Below are positions 20,144 to 29,330 of a DNA stretch of 64,000 nt, one piece after another (the first letter of the stretch is position 1; every line of letters starts with the position of its first letter). The position numbers were made by a program, and so were the translations under genes. Origin of the DNA: Rhodococcus sp. RD6.2 (GTDB taxonomy: Bacteria > Actinomycetota > Actinomycetes > Mycobacteriales > Mycobacteriaceae); assembly GCF_001040705.1 (NCBI RefSeq), contig NZ_CVQP01000001.1, positions 113,083-177,082 of the forward strand, in the 5' to 3' direction. Under the pieces are notes generated by a model. That model did no database searches, was not told the origin of the DNA, and saw only the letters and a list, made by a program, of their open reading frames with translations.

Positions 20144-21277
20144 TCAGACCTCGGCGGCCGCGTTCAGCTGCTCCAGCGTTCCGGTCGCCTCCAGGTACTC
20201 CTGCACCCAGCGCTCGATCACGGCGGAGGTCTTCTCGACCTTCGTGAACTGACCGACGACCTGGCCGACCGGGTTGAACGCGACGTCGACGGTCTCGTCG
20301 GGGTACTTGTGCGTGGCGGCGACGGCCATGCCGGAAACCATGTACTGCAGCGGCATTCCGAGGGGCTCGGGGTTGCCCTCGGTCTCCCAGGCCTCGGTCC
20401 AGTCGTTGCGGAGCATGCGGCACGGCTTGCCGGTGAACGAGCGGCTGCGGACGGTGTCGCGGCTCGACGCGTCGATGTACGCCTGCTGCTGGACGGTGGT
20501 GTTCTCCGCCTCCTCGACCATCAGCCACTGCGAGCCGGACCATGCGCCCTGCGCGCCGAGGGCAAGGGCCGCGGCGATCTGCTGACCGCTGCCGATACCG
20601 CCTGCCGCGAGCACGGGAACCGGAGCAACCTCCTTGACGACCTGCGGCCACAGGACGATCGACCCGACCTCGCCGCAGTGGCCGCCGCCCTCGCCGCCCT
20701 GCGCGATGATGATGTCGACACCCGCGTCGGCGTGCTTGCGAGCCTGGTACGGCGAACCGCACAACGCCGCGACCTTGCGCCCGGCCTTGTGGATGTGGTC
20801 GATCATGTCGGCGGGCGGTGTGCCGAGGGCGTTCGCGATCAGGGTGACCTTCGGGTGCTGCAACGCGACCTCGACCTGCGGAGTGGCGGTGGCCTCGGTC
20901 CAACCGAGAAGCTGCAACGCGTTCTCGCTGCCGTCGTCGGCCAGCGGTACGCCGTGGTCGGTGAGGATCTTACGGCCGAACTCGAGGGTCTCCTTGGGGA
21001 CCATGTTCTGCAGCATCGTCGTCAGCTCTTCGCCGGACAGGTTCGAGTCCATACCCTCGTACTTGTTGGGGATGACGATGTCGACGCCGTACGGGTGATC
21101 GCCGATGTGCTCGTCGATCCACTTCAGCTCGATCTCGAGCTCCTCGGGGGTGAACCCGACCGCACCGAGGACACCGAAGCCGCCGGCCTTGCTGACGGCG
21201 ACGACAACATCGCGGCAATGGGTGAACGCGAAGATCGGGAACTCGATGCCGAGGTCGTCGCAAAGCGGGGTGTGCAT
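20144..21277 (-). CDS. Nitronate monooxygenase / 2-nitropropane dioxygenase family
   Basis: 377 residues, FMN-dependent TIM barrel. The phosphate-binding GGEGGGHCGEVGSIVLWPQV and VLAAGGIGSGQQIAAALALGAQGAWSGSQW motifs are diagnostic; the His in GGHCG is the conserved catalytic position. Such enzymes oxidise nitronates or act as enoyl-ACP/quinone reductases; the natural substrate is not clear. The ATG at 21277 has GGAG upstream. Convergent with dinB (29 bp apart). Confidence 0.92.
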   Translation of the reverse strand: MHTPLCDDLGIEFPIFAFTHCRDVVVAVSKAGGFGVLGAVGFTPEELEIELKWIDEHIGDHPYGVDIVIPNKYEGMDSNLSGEELTTMLQNMVPKETLEFGRKILTDHGVPLADDGSENALQLLGWTEATATPQVEVALQHPKVTLIANALGTPPADMIDHIHKAGRKVAALCGSPYQARKHADAGVDIIIAQGGEGGGHCGEVGSIVLWPQVVKEVAPVPVLAAGGIGSGQQIAAALALGAQGAWSGSQWLMVEEAENTTVQQQAYIDASSRDTVRSRSFTGKPCRMLRNDWTEAWETEGNPEPLGMPLQYMVSGMAVAATHKYPDETVDVAFNPVGQVVGQFTKVEKTSAVIERWVQEYLEATGTLEQLNAAAEV

Positions 21278-21353
21278 GGGCGCTCCTTGGATGAGGCAGG
21301 TGGCAGACTGCAACACGTTCTACCCTAGGTGGGGTGCCTCTGGATAGGGGTTG

Positions 21354-22325
21354 CTATGCGTTCGATCGAACAGATGAATCCGTCGCCGACCTCACCCGTG
21401 CGGCCCGCCACGCCGCGAAGGCCTCCCGCGTCGTGTAGCGGGGGGTGTACCCGAACACGCACTTGAGCCGATCGTTCTTGAGGACGGGGCGGTACTGAAG
21501 GAACTTCGTCTGCTCCGGGCCGTGCACTGTCAGGTTCAGTGCGTTCCCGATTCGCAGGCCCGCTCTGACCAGCCCGGCAGGGACGGCAAGCGTGCTCTTG
21601 CCCAGTGCGTCCGCGATCTCGTCCACGGTCATCGCGCCATCACCCGCGACGTTGAAGATCCCGGTCCGTGAGCCGACGACCGCCTGGACCATCGCGGCCG
21701 TCACGTCCTGGTCCCAGACGAAGACGAACGGGCTCTCGCTGCCCCGGATCTTCAGGAGGCGCTTCTTCTCGAAGAGGGCGGTGATCTGGTTGTCGACGTC
21801 GGCGCCGAGGATGGTGCCGATCCGGAAGATCGTCTGTTCCAGTGCGGGATGCGTGCGTCGGTACTCGGCCAGCATCTCCTCGACGAGGCGTTTGTGCCGT
21901 GAGTACGGGAAGCTGTCGTTTCCGCGCAGCGGGGTGTCCTCGCCGATCCACGCAGGATTGTCGGCGTGGTATCCGTACGCCGCGCCGCTCGACGAGACGA
22001 CGATGCGGCGGACGCCGTGCGCCACGCACGCGTCGAGCACCGTGCGCGACCCGTCGACGTCGACGCGGTACTCCTGCTCCGGAGTCGTCGACTTTCCGGG
22101 GTTGACGATCGACGCCAGGTGCACGACCGTGTCGACGGCGTTCGTCGAGAGCACTGCGGCGATCGACGCGGGATCGCAGACGTCGCCGATGGCGTACACG
22201 ACGCCGTCGAGCAGGTCCTCGGGCGCTCGCAGGTCGACGCTGACGACCTGCCGGTTCGCGTCGCGCAGTCCGCGCACCACGGAGCGGCCGAGGAAGCCGC
22301 TTCCGCCCGTCACCATCACCGTCAT
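21354..22325 (-). CDS. NAD-dependent epimerase/dehydratase, extended SDR
   Basis: 323 residues. Extended SDR fold: TGGSGFLG (about 6-13), VVSVDL with an acidic residue for NAD, VHLAS, SSSGAAYGYH and YSRHK (Tyr-x3-Lys). It resembles nucleotide-sugar epimerases and 3-beta-hydroxysteroid dehydrogenase-like proteins; substrate unknown. Its ATG overlaps the stop of the upstream BASS transporter gene by 4 bp, so it is the third gene of an operon with the transporter and the monooxygenase. The context suggests joint uptake and oxidation of a steroid-like or other lipophilic acid, which is inference. Confidence 0.9.
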   Translation of the reverse strand: MTVMVTGGSGFLGRSVVRGLRDANRQVVSVDLRAPEDLLDGVVYAIGDVCDPASIAAVLSTNAVDTVVHLASIVNPGKSTTPEQEYRVDVDGSRTVLDACVAHGVRRIVVSSSGAAYGYHADNPAWIGEDTPLRGNDSFPYSRHKRLVEEMLAEYRRTHPALEQTIFRIGTILGADVDNQITALFEKKRLLKIRGSESPFVFVWDQDVTAAMVQAVVGSRTGIFNVAGDGAMTVDEIADALGKSTLAVPAGLVRAGLRIGNALNLTVHGPEQTKFLQYRPVLKNDRLKCVFGYTPRYTTREAFAAWRAARVRSATDSSVRSNA

Positions 22326-23254
22326 GCCGGTATCCCTTCAGTGGAGGTCTTCGTCGTGGTCTCGGTGCGCCTTCTGGCCCACATCCCCGCCAGCACCAGC
22401 CCGGCGATGATGTCCCAGATCCCCCACCAGCCTGCGACGATCGCCATGCCGCCGAGCCCGTCGAAGAAGGTGAACACCAGGCCGAGACCAAGGCCGGCGT
22501 TGCGCATCCCGACCTCGAACGTGACGGCCCGCCGGCTGCGCTCGTCGAGTCCGGTTGCCACCGCGCACCCGTACCCGAGTGCGAGGGCGACGGCGTCGTG
22601 CAGGAACACCGCGAGCAGCACGACCCCGATGTGACCGAGGAACACCGAGAAGTTGCCCGCGAGCGCCGCGGCGATGAATCCGACCAGGGCGAGCAGGGAC
22701 AGGTTCTTGACCCACGGTTCCGCGGTCGCCGCCCACCGTGGGCGCGCGCGGGCCAGCAGCAGCCCGAGGGCGAACGGCAATCCGATGATCAGCGCTATGT
22801 CGGCGAGCATCTCCGCGGGGTTCAACGACACGGACTGCAACAGCGCGTTCGTCTCGGCTTGCCTGCTGCCCCAGAATGCGATGTTCAGGGGCATCAGGAA
22901 GATCGCGAGCACATTCGAGACCGCCGTCATCGACACCGACAGCGCCACATTGCCTTTCGCGCGATGCGTCAGCACGTTGGAGATGTTGCCCGGCGGACAG
23001 CACGCGACCAGGATCATGCCGAGCGCGACCGACGGCGCCGGATTCAGGACGAGGGTCAGCAGGTACGTCACCGCGGGCAGCAGCAGGAACTGGGCGGCGA
23101 TCCCGACCGCCATCGCCTTCGGCATCCGCAGCGCTGCGCGGAAGTCGTCGACCGACGTGTCCAGGGCGATTCCGAACATGATGCAGGCCAGGACGATGTT
23201 CAGCAGCGTCAGCGAACTCGAATCGAAACCGAGCACGACGTCATCGATGGGCAT
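22322..23254 (-). CDS. Bile acid:Na+ symporter (BASS) family transporter
   Basis: 310 residues with nine to ten hydrophobic helices. The family signature GMILVACCPPGNISNVLTHRAKGN (broken helix with the conserved Pro-Gly-Asn and Asn) and FEVGMRNAGLGLGL (second crossover motif EVGMRNAGL) are clear. It should import an organic anion with sodium; substrates in bacteria include bile acids and pantoate. It overlaps the monooxygenase gene upstream by 14 bp and the epimerase gene downstream by 4 bp. Confidence 0.95.
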   Translation of the reverse strand: MPIDDVVLGFDSSSLTLLNIVLACIMFGIALDTSVDDFRAALRMPKAMAVGIAAQFLLLPAVTYLLTLVLNPAPSVALGMILVACCPPGNISNVLTHRAKGNVALSVSMTAVSNVLAIFLMPLNIAFWGSRQAETNALLQSVSLNPAEMLADIALIIGLPFALGLLLARARPRWAATAEPWVKNLSLLALVGFIAAALAGNFSVFLGHIGVVLLAVFLHDAVALALGYGCAVATGLDERSRRAVTFEVGMRNAGLGLGLVFTFFDGLGGMAIVAGWWGIWDIIAGLVLAGMWARRRTETTTKTSTEGIPA

Positions 23255-24614
23255 GGGCGTCCTTCGGCGTCGGTGCGGTGGCGGCCGGTCGCGCTGCGTG
23301 CGGGGCATCGAGTCGGGTGATGTGCTCGGTGACCGCGCGTCGGTACGCGTCCCTGTTCACGTAGTACGACATCCGGTCGAGATCCAGGTAGCGGTAGCCG
23401 CCGCTCAGATCCGGTGCGGGTCCGGCCACGCGCGTCGCGAACTCGGTAGCCGCCGTCGACGACTCGTCCCGTGCGCGAATCACTTTGGCGACGAGTTCGG
23501 CCTGCTCGTGTCGTCCCTGCCAGCCGATGCCGGACGCCTCGACCATGCCGAGGACGAACAGGTTCGGGTGTCTGCGGGACGCGATGTTCAGGTACAGCGA
23601 CGGCGCGCGACCCGTCCAGTCGAGGTGCTCGCGATCGATGAACGGGTAGTGCAGGCGATACCCGGTCGCGCACATCACGAGGTCGTAGTCGCCCGCGTAG
23701 CCGTCGGCGAAGTGCACGAGGTTCCCGTTGAACCGCTCGACATCCGCGCGAACGGTCACATCACCGTGGCCTGCATGGTGCAGGATCAGCGAGTTCACGA
23801 TCGGGTGCGACTCGTACATTCGGTGGTCGGGCACCGGGAACCCGAACCGGACGGGGTCGCCGGTGAACAGTTTGAGCAGGCGGGTGTCGATGCGCTGCTT
23901 GAGCCACGGCGGCAGGGGGAGTCGCCCGCCGACCGTGTCCGCCGGACGTCCGAGCACGTACTTCGGTACGAAGTGGTAGCCGCGGCGGACGCTGATGTCG
24001 ACGGACCGCGCGTGGTGGACGGCGTCGACCGCGATGTCGCAGCCACTGTTGCCCGCGCCGACGATCAGAACCCGTTTGCCGTCGAAGATTCTCGGGTCGC
24101 GGTAGCGGCTGGTGTGCAGGAGGTCGCCGGTGAACGCGCCCGAGAAGGACGGCATGTTCGGTTCGGACAGGGTGCCGTTGGCGATGATGACGCCGCGATA
24201 GCGGGCAGTGGTCCGGGTGCCGTCGGTGTCGGTCACGACGACCCACTCGTCGCCGTCCGGTTCGACCCGCACGACGGACGTGCCGAATCGGAAGTGCCGG
24301 TGCAGGTCGAAGCGCTGGGCGTACGCCTCGAAGTACTCCCGGAGCTCGCGGTGGCCGGGGTAGTCCGGTGTCCCGGAGGGCATCGGGAACTCGGCGAACT
24401 GGGTGGTGGTCTTCGACGAGATCAGGTGCGCCGACCGGTAGACGGTGCTGCGAGGGTTGTCGATGTTCCACAGACCGCCGACCTGGGTGTGTGCCTCGAA
24501 TCCGTCGAACGGGATGCCGAGCCGCGACAGGTTGCGGGCGCCGGCGAGACCGGACGGGCCCGCTCCGATCAACGCGTAACGGTCGGCGGAGCTCGCCGAC
24601 GAGGGTGCGGACAT
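23241..24614 (-). CDS. Flavin-containing monooxygenase / Baeyer-Villiger type
   Basis: 457 residues. FAD motif ALIGAGPSGLAGARNL (about 14-29), the FMO fingerprint region FAEFPM/GHRELREYFEAYA, NADPH motif VLIVGAGNSGCDIAVDA (about 179-195) and the late CATGYR. These are group B flavin monooxygenase features; the enzyme would oxygenate nitrogen, sulphur or carbonyl groups. It is the first gene of an operon with a BASS transporter and an epimerase, and divergent from an Lrp-type regulator that probably controls it. ATG at 24614 fits the fold start. The spacing from the usual FMO FxGxxxHxxx(Y/F) motif (SFSGAFTGDLLHTSRY) is normal. Confidence 0.92.
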   Translation of the reverse strand: MSAPSSASSADRYALIGAGPSGLAGARNLSRLGIPFDGFEAHTQVGGLWNIDNPRSTVYRSAHLISSKTTTQFAEFPMPSGTPDYPGHRELREYFEAYAQRFDLHRHFRFGTSVVRVEPDGDEWVVVTDTDGTRTTARYRGVIIANGTLSEPNMPSFSGAFTGDLLHTSRYRDPRIFDGKRVLIVGAGNSGCDIAVDAVHHARSVDISVRRGYHFVPKYVLGRPADTVGGRLPLPPWLKQRIDTRLLKLFTGDPVRFGFPVPDHRMYESHPIVNSLILHHAGHGDVTVRADVERFNGNLVHFADGYAGDYDLVMCATGYRLHYPFIDREHLDWTGRAPSLYLNIASRRHPNLFVLGMVEASGIGWQGRHEQAELVAKVIRARDESSTAATEFATRVAGPAPDLSGGYRYLDLDRMSYYVNRDAYRRAVTEHITRLDAPHAARPAATAPTPKDAHAHR

Positions 24615-24726
24615 GGTCACCCGGCCTTCCTGCAGAGGCCGGGCTGGTGGTCCCGGCGGTCTCCGAATCGTCTCCTCGGCCACCCGTGGTGCCGTAGATC
24701 GCAGGAAAAGGTGAGAATAATTGGTC

Positions 24727-25758
24727 ATGACGCAGGAAAACGACAAAGGCATCGATGAGGTGGACCTCCGTCTCGTCAACGCGCTTCAGCTCGCGCCCCG
24801 CGCCTCGTGGACTCGGCTGGCCGACGCGCTGGAACTGGACCCCGTCACCCTGGCTCGCCGATGGGCCCGATTGAGCGACTCGGGCAGCGCCTGGATCACC
24901 GTGTCGCCGTCGACGAGCGTCTTCCGTCAGGTCTGTACGGCATTCCTCGAGATCCGGTGCCGACCCGAGCGCGGTGAAGCGGTGGCCGCTGCGCTGCTCG
25001 AGCACACCTTCGCCGTCACCGTCGAGCGTGCGAGCGGCGACGCCGACCTGCTCGTGACCGCGGGCGCGCCCGACCTGGCCTCGATGTCGCGGTTCGCCCT
25101 CGACGTCGTCGCGACCGTCGACGGCGTCGAATCGGTCCGTACCCGGCTGATCACGCAATGGTTCACGGAGGGCAGTCGCTGGCGCCTGAACGCACTCGCG
25201 CCGGGGGAGCGGTCCACGCTGCCCGCGCCGCGCGCACCGGGCACGTTCGGGGGCGCGCCGGCGCTGTCCGTCGAGGATCGTGCCCTGCTGCGGGTCCTGT
25301 CGACGGACGGACGGATGTCGCTGACGGACCTCGGGGCAGCGCTGGGCATGAGTGCGCCGAGCGCCCGGCGCCGCCTGGACCGATTGCTGCAGCTGGAACT
25401 GGTCACCATGCGATGCGAGTTCGCCAGGCCGCTCGCCGGGTACGCGGTGCTCGCCACCTTCTGGGGGCGGGTGGCTCCTTCCCTGGTGGAGGACGCCGGG
25501 CGCAGGCTCAGTCGCGAGCCGGAGACCCGGAACTGCTTCGCCGTCCACGGTCCGAACAACCTTGTCGTCCAGACCTGGCTGCGGTCCGTCGGAGACCTCG
25601 GCGCGTTCGAGCAGCGGCTCGCCGACGGCTACCCCGACCTCGAGATCCGGGACCGGTCGGTGGTCCTGCGCCTGCACAAGTTGCTCGGACACGTGCTGGA
25701 CGCGGGAGGACGCCGGGTCCGGTCGATCGTGCCCGACGTGTGGGATGCCACTCGATGA
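24727..25758 (+). CDS. Lrp/AsnC family regulator, two HTH modules
   Basis: 343 residues, about twice the classical Lrp length. Two winged-helix AsnC-type DNA-binding modules are visible: IDEVDLRLVNALQLAPRASW...LADALELDPVTLARRW near the N-terminus and LSVEDRALLRVLSTDGRMSLTDLGAALGMSAPSARRRL around 180-220, each followed by a ligand-binding-like region. Such double-AsnC proteins occur in actinobacteria. It is divergent from the FMO-BASS-epimerase operon across 112 bp and is the obvious candidate regulator. The ATG follows GAGAAT (24713-24718), a possible -10 for a leaderless message. Confidence 0.9.
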   Translation: MTQENDKGIDEVDLRLVNALQLAPRASWTRLADALELDPVTLARRWARLSDSGSAWITVSPSTSVFRQVCTAFLEIRCRPERGEAVAAALLEHTFAVTVERASGDADLLVTAGAPDLASMSRFALDVVATVDGVESVRTRLITQWFTEGSRWRLNALAPGERSTLPAPRAPGTFGGAPALSVEDRALLRVLSTDGRMSLTDLGAALGMSAPSARRRLDRLLQLELVTMRCEFARPLAGYAVLATFWGRVAPSLVEDAGRRLSREPETRNCFAVHGPNNLVVQTWLRSVGDLGAFEQRLADGYPDLEIRDRSVVLRLHKLLGHVLDAGGRRVRSIVPDVWDATR

Positions 25759-25776
25759 GAACGGTCACGAAACGAC

Positions 25777-25809
25777 GAAAGCCCGCCACCTCGGCGGTGG
25801 CGGGCTTTC
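25777..25809 (+). terminator. Intrinsic-type hairpin after the Lrp-like gene
   Basis: Arms GAAAGCCCGCCACC (25777-25790) and its complement (25796-25809), 5-base loop, ending in CTTTCG. It lies 19 bp after the regulator stop, and upstream of the convergent tRNA-Gly. Confidence 0.85.
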
Positions 25810-25839
25810 GTTCCTGCTCATCGGGCATCTCTGCCTTTG

Positions 25840-25910
25840 AGGGGATGACGGGAATCGAACCCGCGTAGCTAGTTTGGAAGACTAGGGCTCTACCATTGAG
25901 CTACATCCCC
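25840..25910 (-). tRNA. tRNA-Gly (anticodon TCC)
   Basis: Read on the minus strand: acceptor GGGGATG paired with CATCCCC, D-loop CTCAATGGTAGAG, anticodon stem CTAGT/ACTAG with loop CTTCCAA (anticodon TCC, reading GGA), and T-arm GGGTTCGATTCCC. Discriminator base is T; CCA is not encoded. Confidence 0.96.
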
Positions 25911-25975
25911 GGTGCACACGACTCATGGGATCGCCATGACTGCCGTCTGCGTTGGAGACTGTACATAACCTCGCT

Positions 25976-26005
25976 TTGAATTCGCTAATCGGGTGGTCGT
26001 AGGAT
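25976..26005 (+). promoter_or_regulatory. Promoter for tRNA-Pro (and possibly tig)
   Basis: TTGAAT (25976-25981) and TAGGAT (26000-26005) are spaced by 18 bases, a good housekeeping sigma factor promoter. Transcription would begin about 26012, about 50 bases before the tRNA. Confidence 0.6.
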
Positions 26006-26062
26006 TCTCACTCGGTGCCGATACTGTGGGGATCTCACGGTGCTTCGGTGCAGTGGAACGGA

Positions 26063-26140
<78 letters not shown>

Positions 26141-26157
26141 GGACAACACGAAGAACG

Positions 26158-26184
26158 GCGGGCACCTGAGAGTCAGGTGCCCGC
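26158..26184 (+). terminator. 12-bp hairpin between tRNA-Pro and tig
   Basis: Arms GCGGGCACCTGA (26158-26169) and TCAGGTGCCCGC (26173-26184) around GAG. It may end the tRNA transcript, or allow partial read-through into tig, since no separate tig promoter is evident. Confidence 0.55.
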
Positions 26185-26211
26185 GACCAGAAAGACCACC
26201 ACGAAGGAGCA

Positions 26212-27579
26212 ATGTCCGTGAAGAGCACCGTCGAGCAGCTGAGCCCGACGCGGGTCCGTATCAACGTCGAGGTGCCCTTCGAGGAGCTCAAGCCCGACTT
26301 CGACAAGGCATACAAGGCCCTCGCGCAGCAGATCCGTCTCCCCGGCTTCCGTCCGGGCAAGGCGCCGGCCAAGCTGCTCGAGGCCCGTGTCGGCCGCGGC
26401 GCAGTCCTGGAGCAGGTCGTCAACGACGCACTGCCCGGCCGCTACGAGGAGGCCGTCGTCTCCGGTGAGATCAAGGTCATCGGCCAGCCCGAGATCGAGA
26501 TCACCAAGATCGAGGACGGCGAAGAGCTCGCATTCACCGCCGAGGTGGATGTCCGCCCCGAGATCACCCTGCCTGACTTCTCCACCCTCGCCGTCGAGGT
26601 CGATCCGATCGAGATCTCCGACGAGGACGTCGACGCACAGCTGCTGTCGCTGCGTCAGCGCTTCGGCACCCTCGTCGGTGTCGACCGCGCTGTCGAGGAA
26701 GGCGACTTCGTCTCCATCGACCTGTCCGCCACCGTCGACGGCGAGGACGTGCCTGAGGCCTCCACCACGGGCCTGTCCCACGAGGTCGGCTCCGGCCAGC
26801 TGATCGAGGGCCTCGACGAGGCGATCGTCGGCCTGAAGGCAGGCGAGTCGAAGGAGTTCACGACCAACCTGGTCGCAGGCGAGCACGCGAACAAGGAAGC
26901 GGTTGTGACCGTCAAGGTCGACACCGTCAAGAAGCGTGAGCTGCCCGAGGCCGACGACGAGTTCGCCCAGATGGCCAGCGAGTTCGACACCCTCGAGGAG
27001 CTGAACGCGGACCTGCGCGAGCGGGTCGAGCGTGTGAAGAAGGTCGAGCAGGCCGGCCAGATCCGCGACAAGGTCCTCGAGAAGCTGCTCGAGGCCGTCG
27101 AGGTTCCGCTGCCCGAGGCCGTCGTCAAGGCCGAGGTCGATGCTGCTGTGCACGACGCGATCCACGGACTCGACCACGACGAGGCCAAGCTCGCCGAGCT
27201 ACTCGAGGCTCAGGGCTCGTCGCGTGAGGAGTTCGACAAGGACGCGAAGGATGCCGCCGAGAAGTCGGTGAAGACCCAGCTGCTGCTCGACGCGATCGCG
27301 GAGGCCGCAGGCACGAGCGTCGGCCAGCAGGAGCTGACCGAGCGGATCCTCTTCCAGGCTCAGCAGTACGGCATGTCCCCGGATCAGTTCATTCAGCAGA
27401 TCCAGCAGGCCAACCAGCTCGGCGCCGTGTTCGCGGATGTTCGTCGCGGCAAGGCACTGGCCGGCGTCGTGGAGCAGTTCGCCGTCACCGACACCGCCGG
27501 TGCGACCGTCGACACCAAGGAGCTGTTCGGCAGCCCCGACGAGGACGCGGCCGACGCGGAAGCCTCCGACGAGAGCTAG
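26212..27579 (+). CDS. tig: Trigger factor, ribosome-bound chaperone
   Basis: 455 residues. Binds ribosomal protein uL23 at the exit tunnel and folds nascent chains. The N-terminal ribosome-binding domain carries [10 protein letters not shown] (GFRxGKxP signature), the middle FKBP-type peptidyl-prolyl isomerase domain runs roughly 160-240, and the helical C-terminal arms end in an acidic tail. ATG follows AAGGAG. It precedes clpP1-clpP2-clpX, the usual actinobacterial proteostasis order. Confidence 0.98.
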   Translation: MSVKSTVEQLSPTRVRINVEVPFEELKPDFDKAYKALAQQIRLPGFRPGKAPAKLLEARVGRGAVLEQVVNDALPGRYEEAVVSGEIKVIGQPEIEITKIEDGEELAFTAEVDVRPEITLPDFSTLAVEVDPIEISDEDVDAQLLSLRQRFGTLVGVDRAVEEGDFVSIDLSATVDGEDVPEASTTGLSHEVGSGQLIEGLDEAIVGLKAGESKEFTTNLVAGEHANKEAVVTVKVDTVKKRELPEADDEFAQMASEFDTLEELNADLRERVERVKKVEQAGQIRDKVLEKLLEAVEVPLPEAVVKAEVDAAVHDAIHGLDHDEAKLAELLEAQGSSREEFDKDAKDAAEKSVKTQLLLDAIAEAAGTSVGQQELTERILFQAQQYGMSPDQFIQQIQQANQLGAVFADVRRGKALAGVVEQFAVTDTAGATVDTKELFGSPDEDAADAEASDES

Positions 27580-27594
27580 ATTTCACGCCATAAG

Positions 27595-27636
27595 CGAACA
27601 GGGGCGGCACCGGGACTCCGGGGCCGCCCCTGTTCG
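27595..27636 (+). terminator. Hairpin after tig
   Basis: 14-bp stem CGAACAGGGGCGGC (27595-27608) with its complement (27623-27636), followed by TTAG. It lies 15 bp after the tig stop. Confidence 0.85.
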
Positions 27637-27704
27637 TTAGTGTCTGTGTCGAGAACCAACGATTCGGTGATCGAGAAACTTCAGCGATCGAGAAGGCAGG
27701 TACC

Positions 27705-28331
27705 GTGATTTCACACAACCCGGCGGCTTCGCAGGGCCCCGCCATGACTTCGGCCACGTCCGGTCTGAACCTGAGCGACTCGGTGTACGAGCGGCTGCTC
27801 CGTGAGCGCATCATCTTCCTCGGTACCCAGGTCGACGACGACATCGCCAACAAGCTCTGCGCACAGATCCTGTTGCTGGCGGCGGAGGACCCGACGCGCG
27901 ACATCTCGCTGTACATCAACTCGCCCGGCGGCTCGGTGACCGCGGGTATGGCCATCTTCGACACCATGCAGTTCGCGGAGTGCGACGTCGCGACCTTCGG
28001 TATGGGCCTCGCGGCCTCGATGGGCCAGTTCCTGCTCTCTGCAGGCACCCCGGGCAAGCGGTACGCCCTCCCGCACGCGCGGATCATGATGCACCAGCCG
28101 TCCGCAGGCATCGGCGGTACCGCGTCCGACATCGCGATCATGGCCGAGCAGTTCGCGCACACGAAGCGTGAGATGGCCGAACTGATCGCCGAGCACACCG
28201 GACAGACGGTCGAGCAGATCACGGCGGACTCCGACCGCGACCGCTGGTTCACCGCGACCGAGGCCAAGGACTACGGCTTCGTCGACCACGTCATCTCCCG
28301 CGCGCGGCAGGCAGGCGGCACCGGCAACTGA
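27705..28331 (+). CDS. clpP1: ATP-dependent Clp protease subunit ClpP1
   Basis: 208 residues. Serine peptidase of the mixed ClpP1P2 tetradecamer. Catalytic Ser105 in GLAASMGQF, His130 in MMHQP and the Asp in SDRDRWFTA. It is followed by clpP2 after 43 bp, so both rings are made together; in mycobacteria both are essential. GTG at 27705 with AAGGCAGG upstream; an internal ATG at 27744 is an alternative, and the N-terminal extension is probably processed. Confidence 0.97.
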   Translation: MISHNPAASQGPAMTSATSGLNLSDSVYERLLRERIIFLGTQVDDDIANKLCAQILLLAAEDPTRDISLYINSPGGSVTAGMAIFDTMQFAECDVATFGMGLAASMGQFLLSAGTPGKRYALPHARIMMHQPSAGIGGTASDIAIMAEQFAHTKREMAELIAEHTGQTVEQITADSDRDRWFTATEAKDYGFVDHVISRARQAGGTGN

Positions 28332-28374
28332 GCCGGTCGCGCCTCACCGCCCACAACTCACCTTGGAGAAACAG

Positions 28375-29037
28375 ATGGCAAACCTCTTCGATCCCCGCGG
28401 ACTGGCAGGCGCCGCCCCCGCTGCCCCCAGCGCGCGCTACATCCTGCCTCAGTTCACCGAGCAGACCAGCTACGGCGTCAAGACGTCCGACCCGTACAAC
28501 AAGCTGTTCGAGGAGCGGATCATCTTCCTGGGCAACCAGGTCGACGACGTGTCCGCGAACGACCTGATGGCGCAGCTGCTCGTGCTGGAGTCGCAGGATC
28601 CGGATCGCGACATCACCATGTACATCAACTCGCCCGGTGGTTCGTTCACCGCGCTGATGGCGATCTACGACACCATGCAGTACGTCCGCGCCGACATCAC
28701 CACCGTGTGCCTCGGCCAGGCGGCGTCGGCGGCGGCAGTCCTGCTCGCGGCCGGCACCCCGGGCAAGCGTCTGGCGCTCCCGAACGCGCGTGTGCTGATT
28801 CATCAGCCCGCGACCGGCGGCATCCAGGGTCAGGTCTCGGACCTCGAGATCCAGGCCAGGGAGATCGAGCGTATGCGCAGGCTGATGGAGGAGACCCTCG
28901 GTCGCCACACCGGCAAGGATCCGGACGTGATCCGCAAGGACACCGATCGCGACAAGATCCTCACGGCCGAGGAGGCCAAGGACTACGGGATCATCGACAG
29001 CGTCCTGGAGTACCGGAAGCTCTCCGCCCAGAAGTAG
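28375..29037 (+). CDS. clpP2: ATP-dependent Clp protease subunit ClpP2
   Basis: 220 residues. The partner ring of ClpP1, contacting ClpX/ClpC1. Catalytic Ser118 in [14 protein letters not shown], His in LIHQPATGG and Asp in [16 protein letters not shown] at 28375 has GGAG 9 bases upstream. A GC hairpin follows the gene. Confidence 0.97.
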   Translation: MANLFDPRGLAGAAPAAPSARYILPQFTEQTSYGVKTSDPYNKLFEERIIFLGNQVDDVSANDLMAQLLVLESQDPDRDITMYINSPGGSFTALMAIYDTMQYVRADITTVCLGQAASAAAVLLAAGTPGKRLALPNARVLIHQPATGGIQGQVSDLEIQAREIERMRRLMEETLGRHTGKDPDVIRKDTDRDKILTAEEAKDYGIIDSVLEYRKLSAQK

Positions 29038-29075
29038 TCGTTCGCGCTGTCGCCCGGCGGCAGCACTGGTGTCGT

Positions 29076-29103
29076 CCCGCCCGGGCGTAACGGTCCGGGC
29101 GGG
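29076..29103 (+). terminator. 9-bp GC hairpin after clpP2
   Basis: CCCGCCCGG (29076-29084) and CCGGGCGGG (29095-29103) with a 10-base loop, 39 bp after the stop. Probably ends the clpP1P2 transcript. Confidence 0.6.
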
Positions 29104-29207
29104 GCACGCGAAACACGGTCAACCAGTCGACCTCGTTCCGGAAGTGCGGGTACGGTCACTCTCAGGGGTTTCGTCCGCAATGGGGGCGATGTCCACGATC
29201 GGGACCA

Positions 29208-29265
29208 CGGCGTCAGGGGCGCCACGACCACACGGTGTCAGTGACACCACGGCGTCCTTGACGCC
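29208..29265. promoter_or_regulatory. Three tandem 15-bp inverted repeats upstream of clpX
   Basis: Three related near-palindromes: GGCGTCAGGGGCGCC (29208-29222), GGTGTCAGTGACACC (29234-29248, perfect) and GGCGTCCTTGACGCC (29251-29265, perfect). Each is bordered by ACCAC or ACAC. They sit 66-123 bp before clpX, in its 293-bp upstream gap, and look like a multi-site operator. They match neither HspR HAIR boxes nor the ClgR motif as I recall them. Confidence 0.55.
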
Positions 29266-29330
29266 AGGACCACGCGGAACGATCAGCACGAGTAGCGAGT
29301 GCAGCTGAGAAGGAAGTAGGACCTGACGAG

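Noticed and set aside
23761..25692. 643-residue minus-strand frame across the Lrp-like gene and the monooxygenase
   Set aside because: Arg/Pro-rich translation with no motifs; both real genes are convincing in their own frames.
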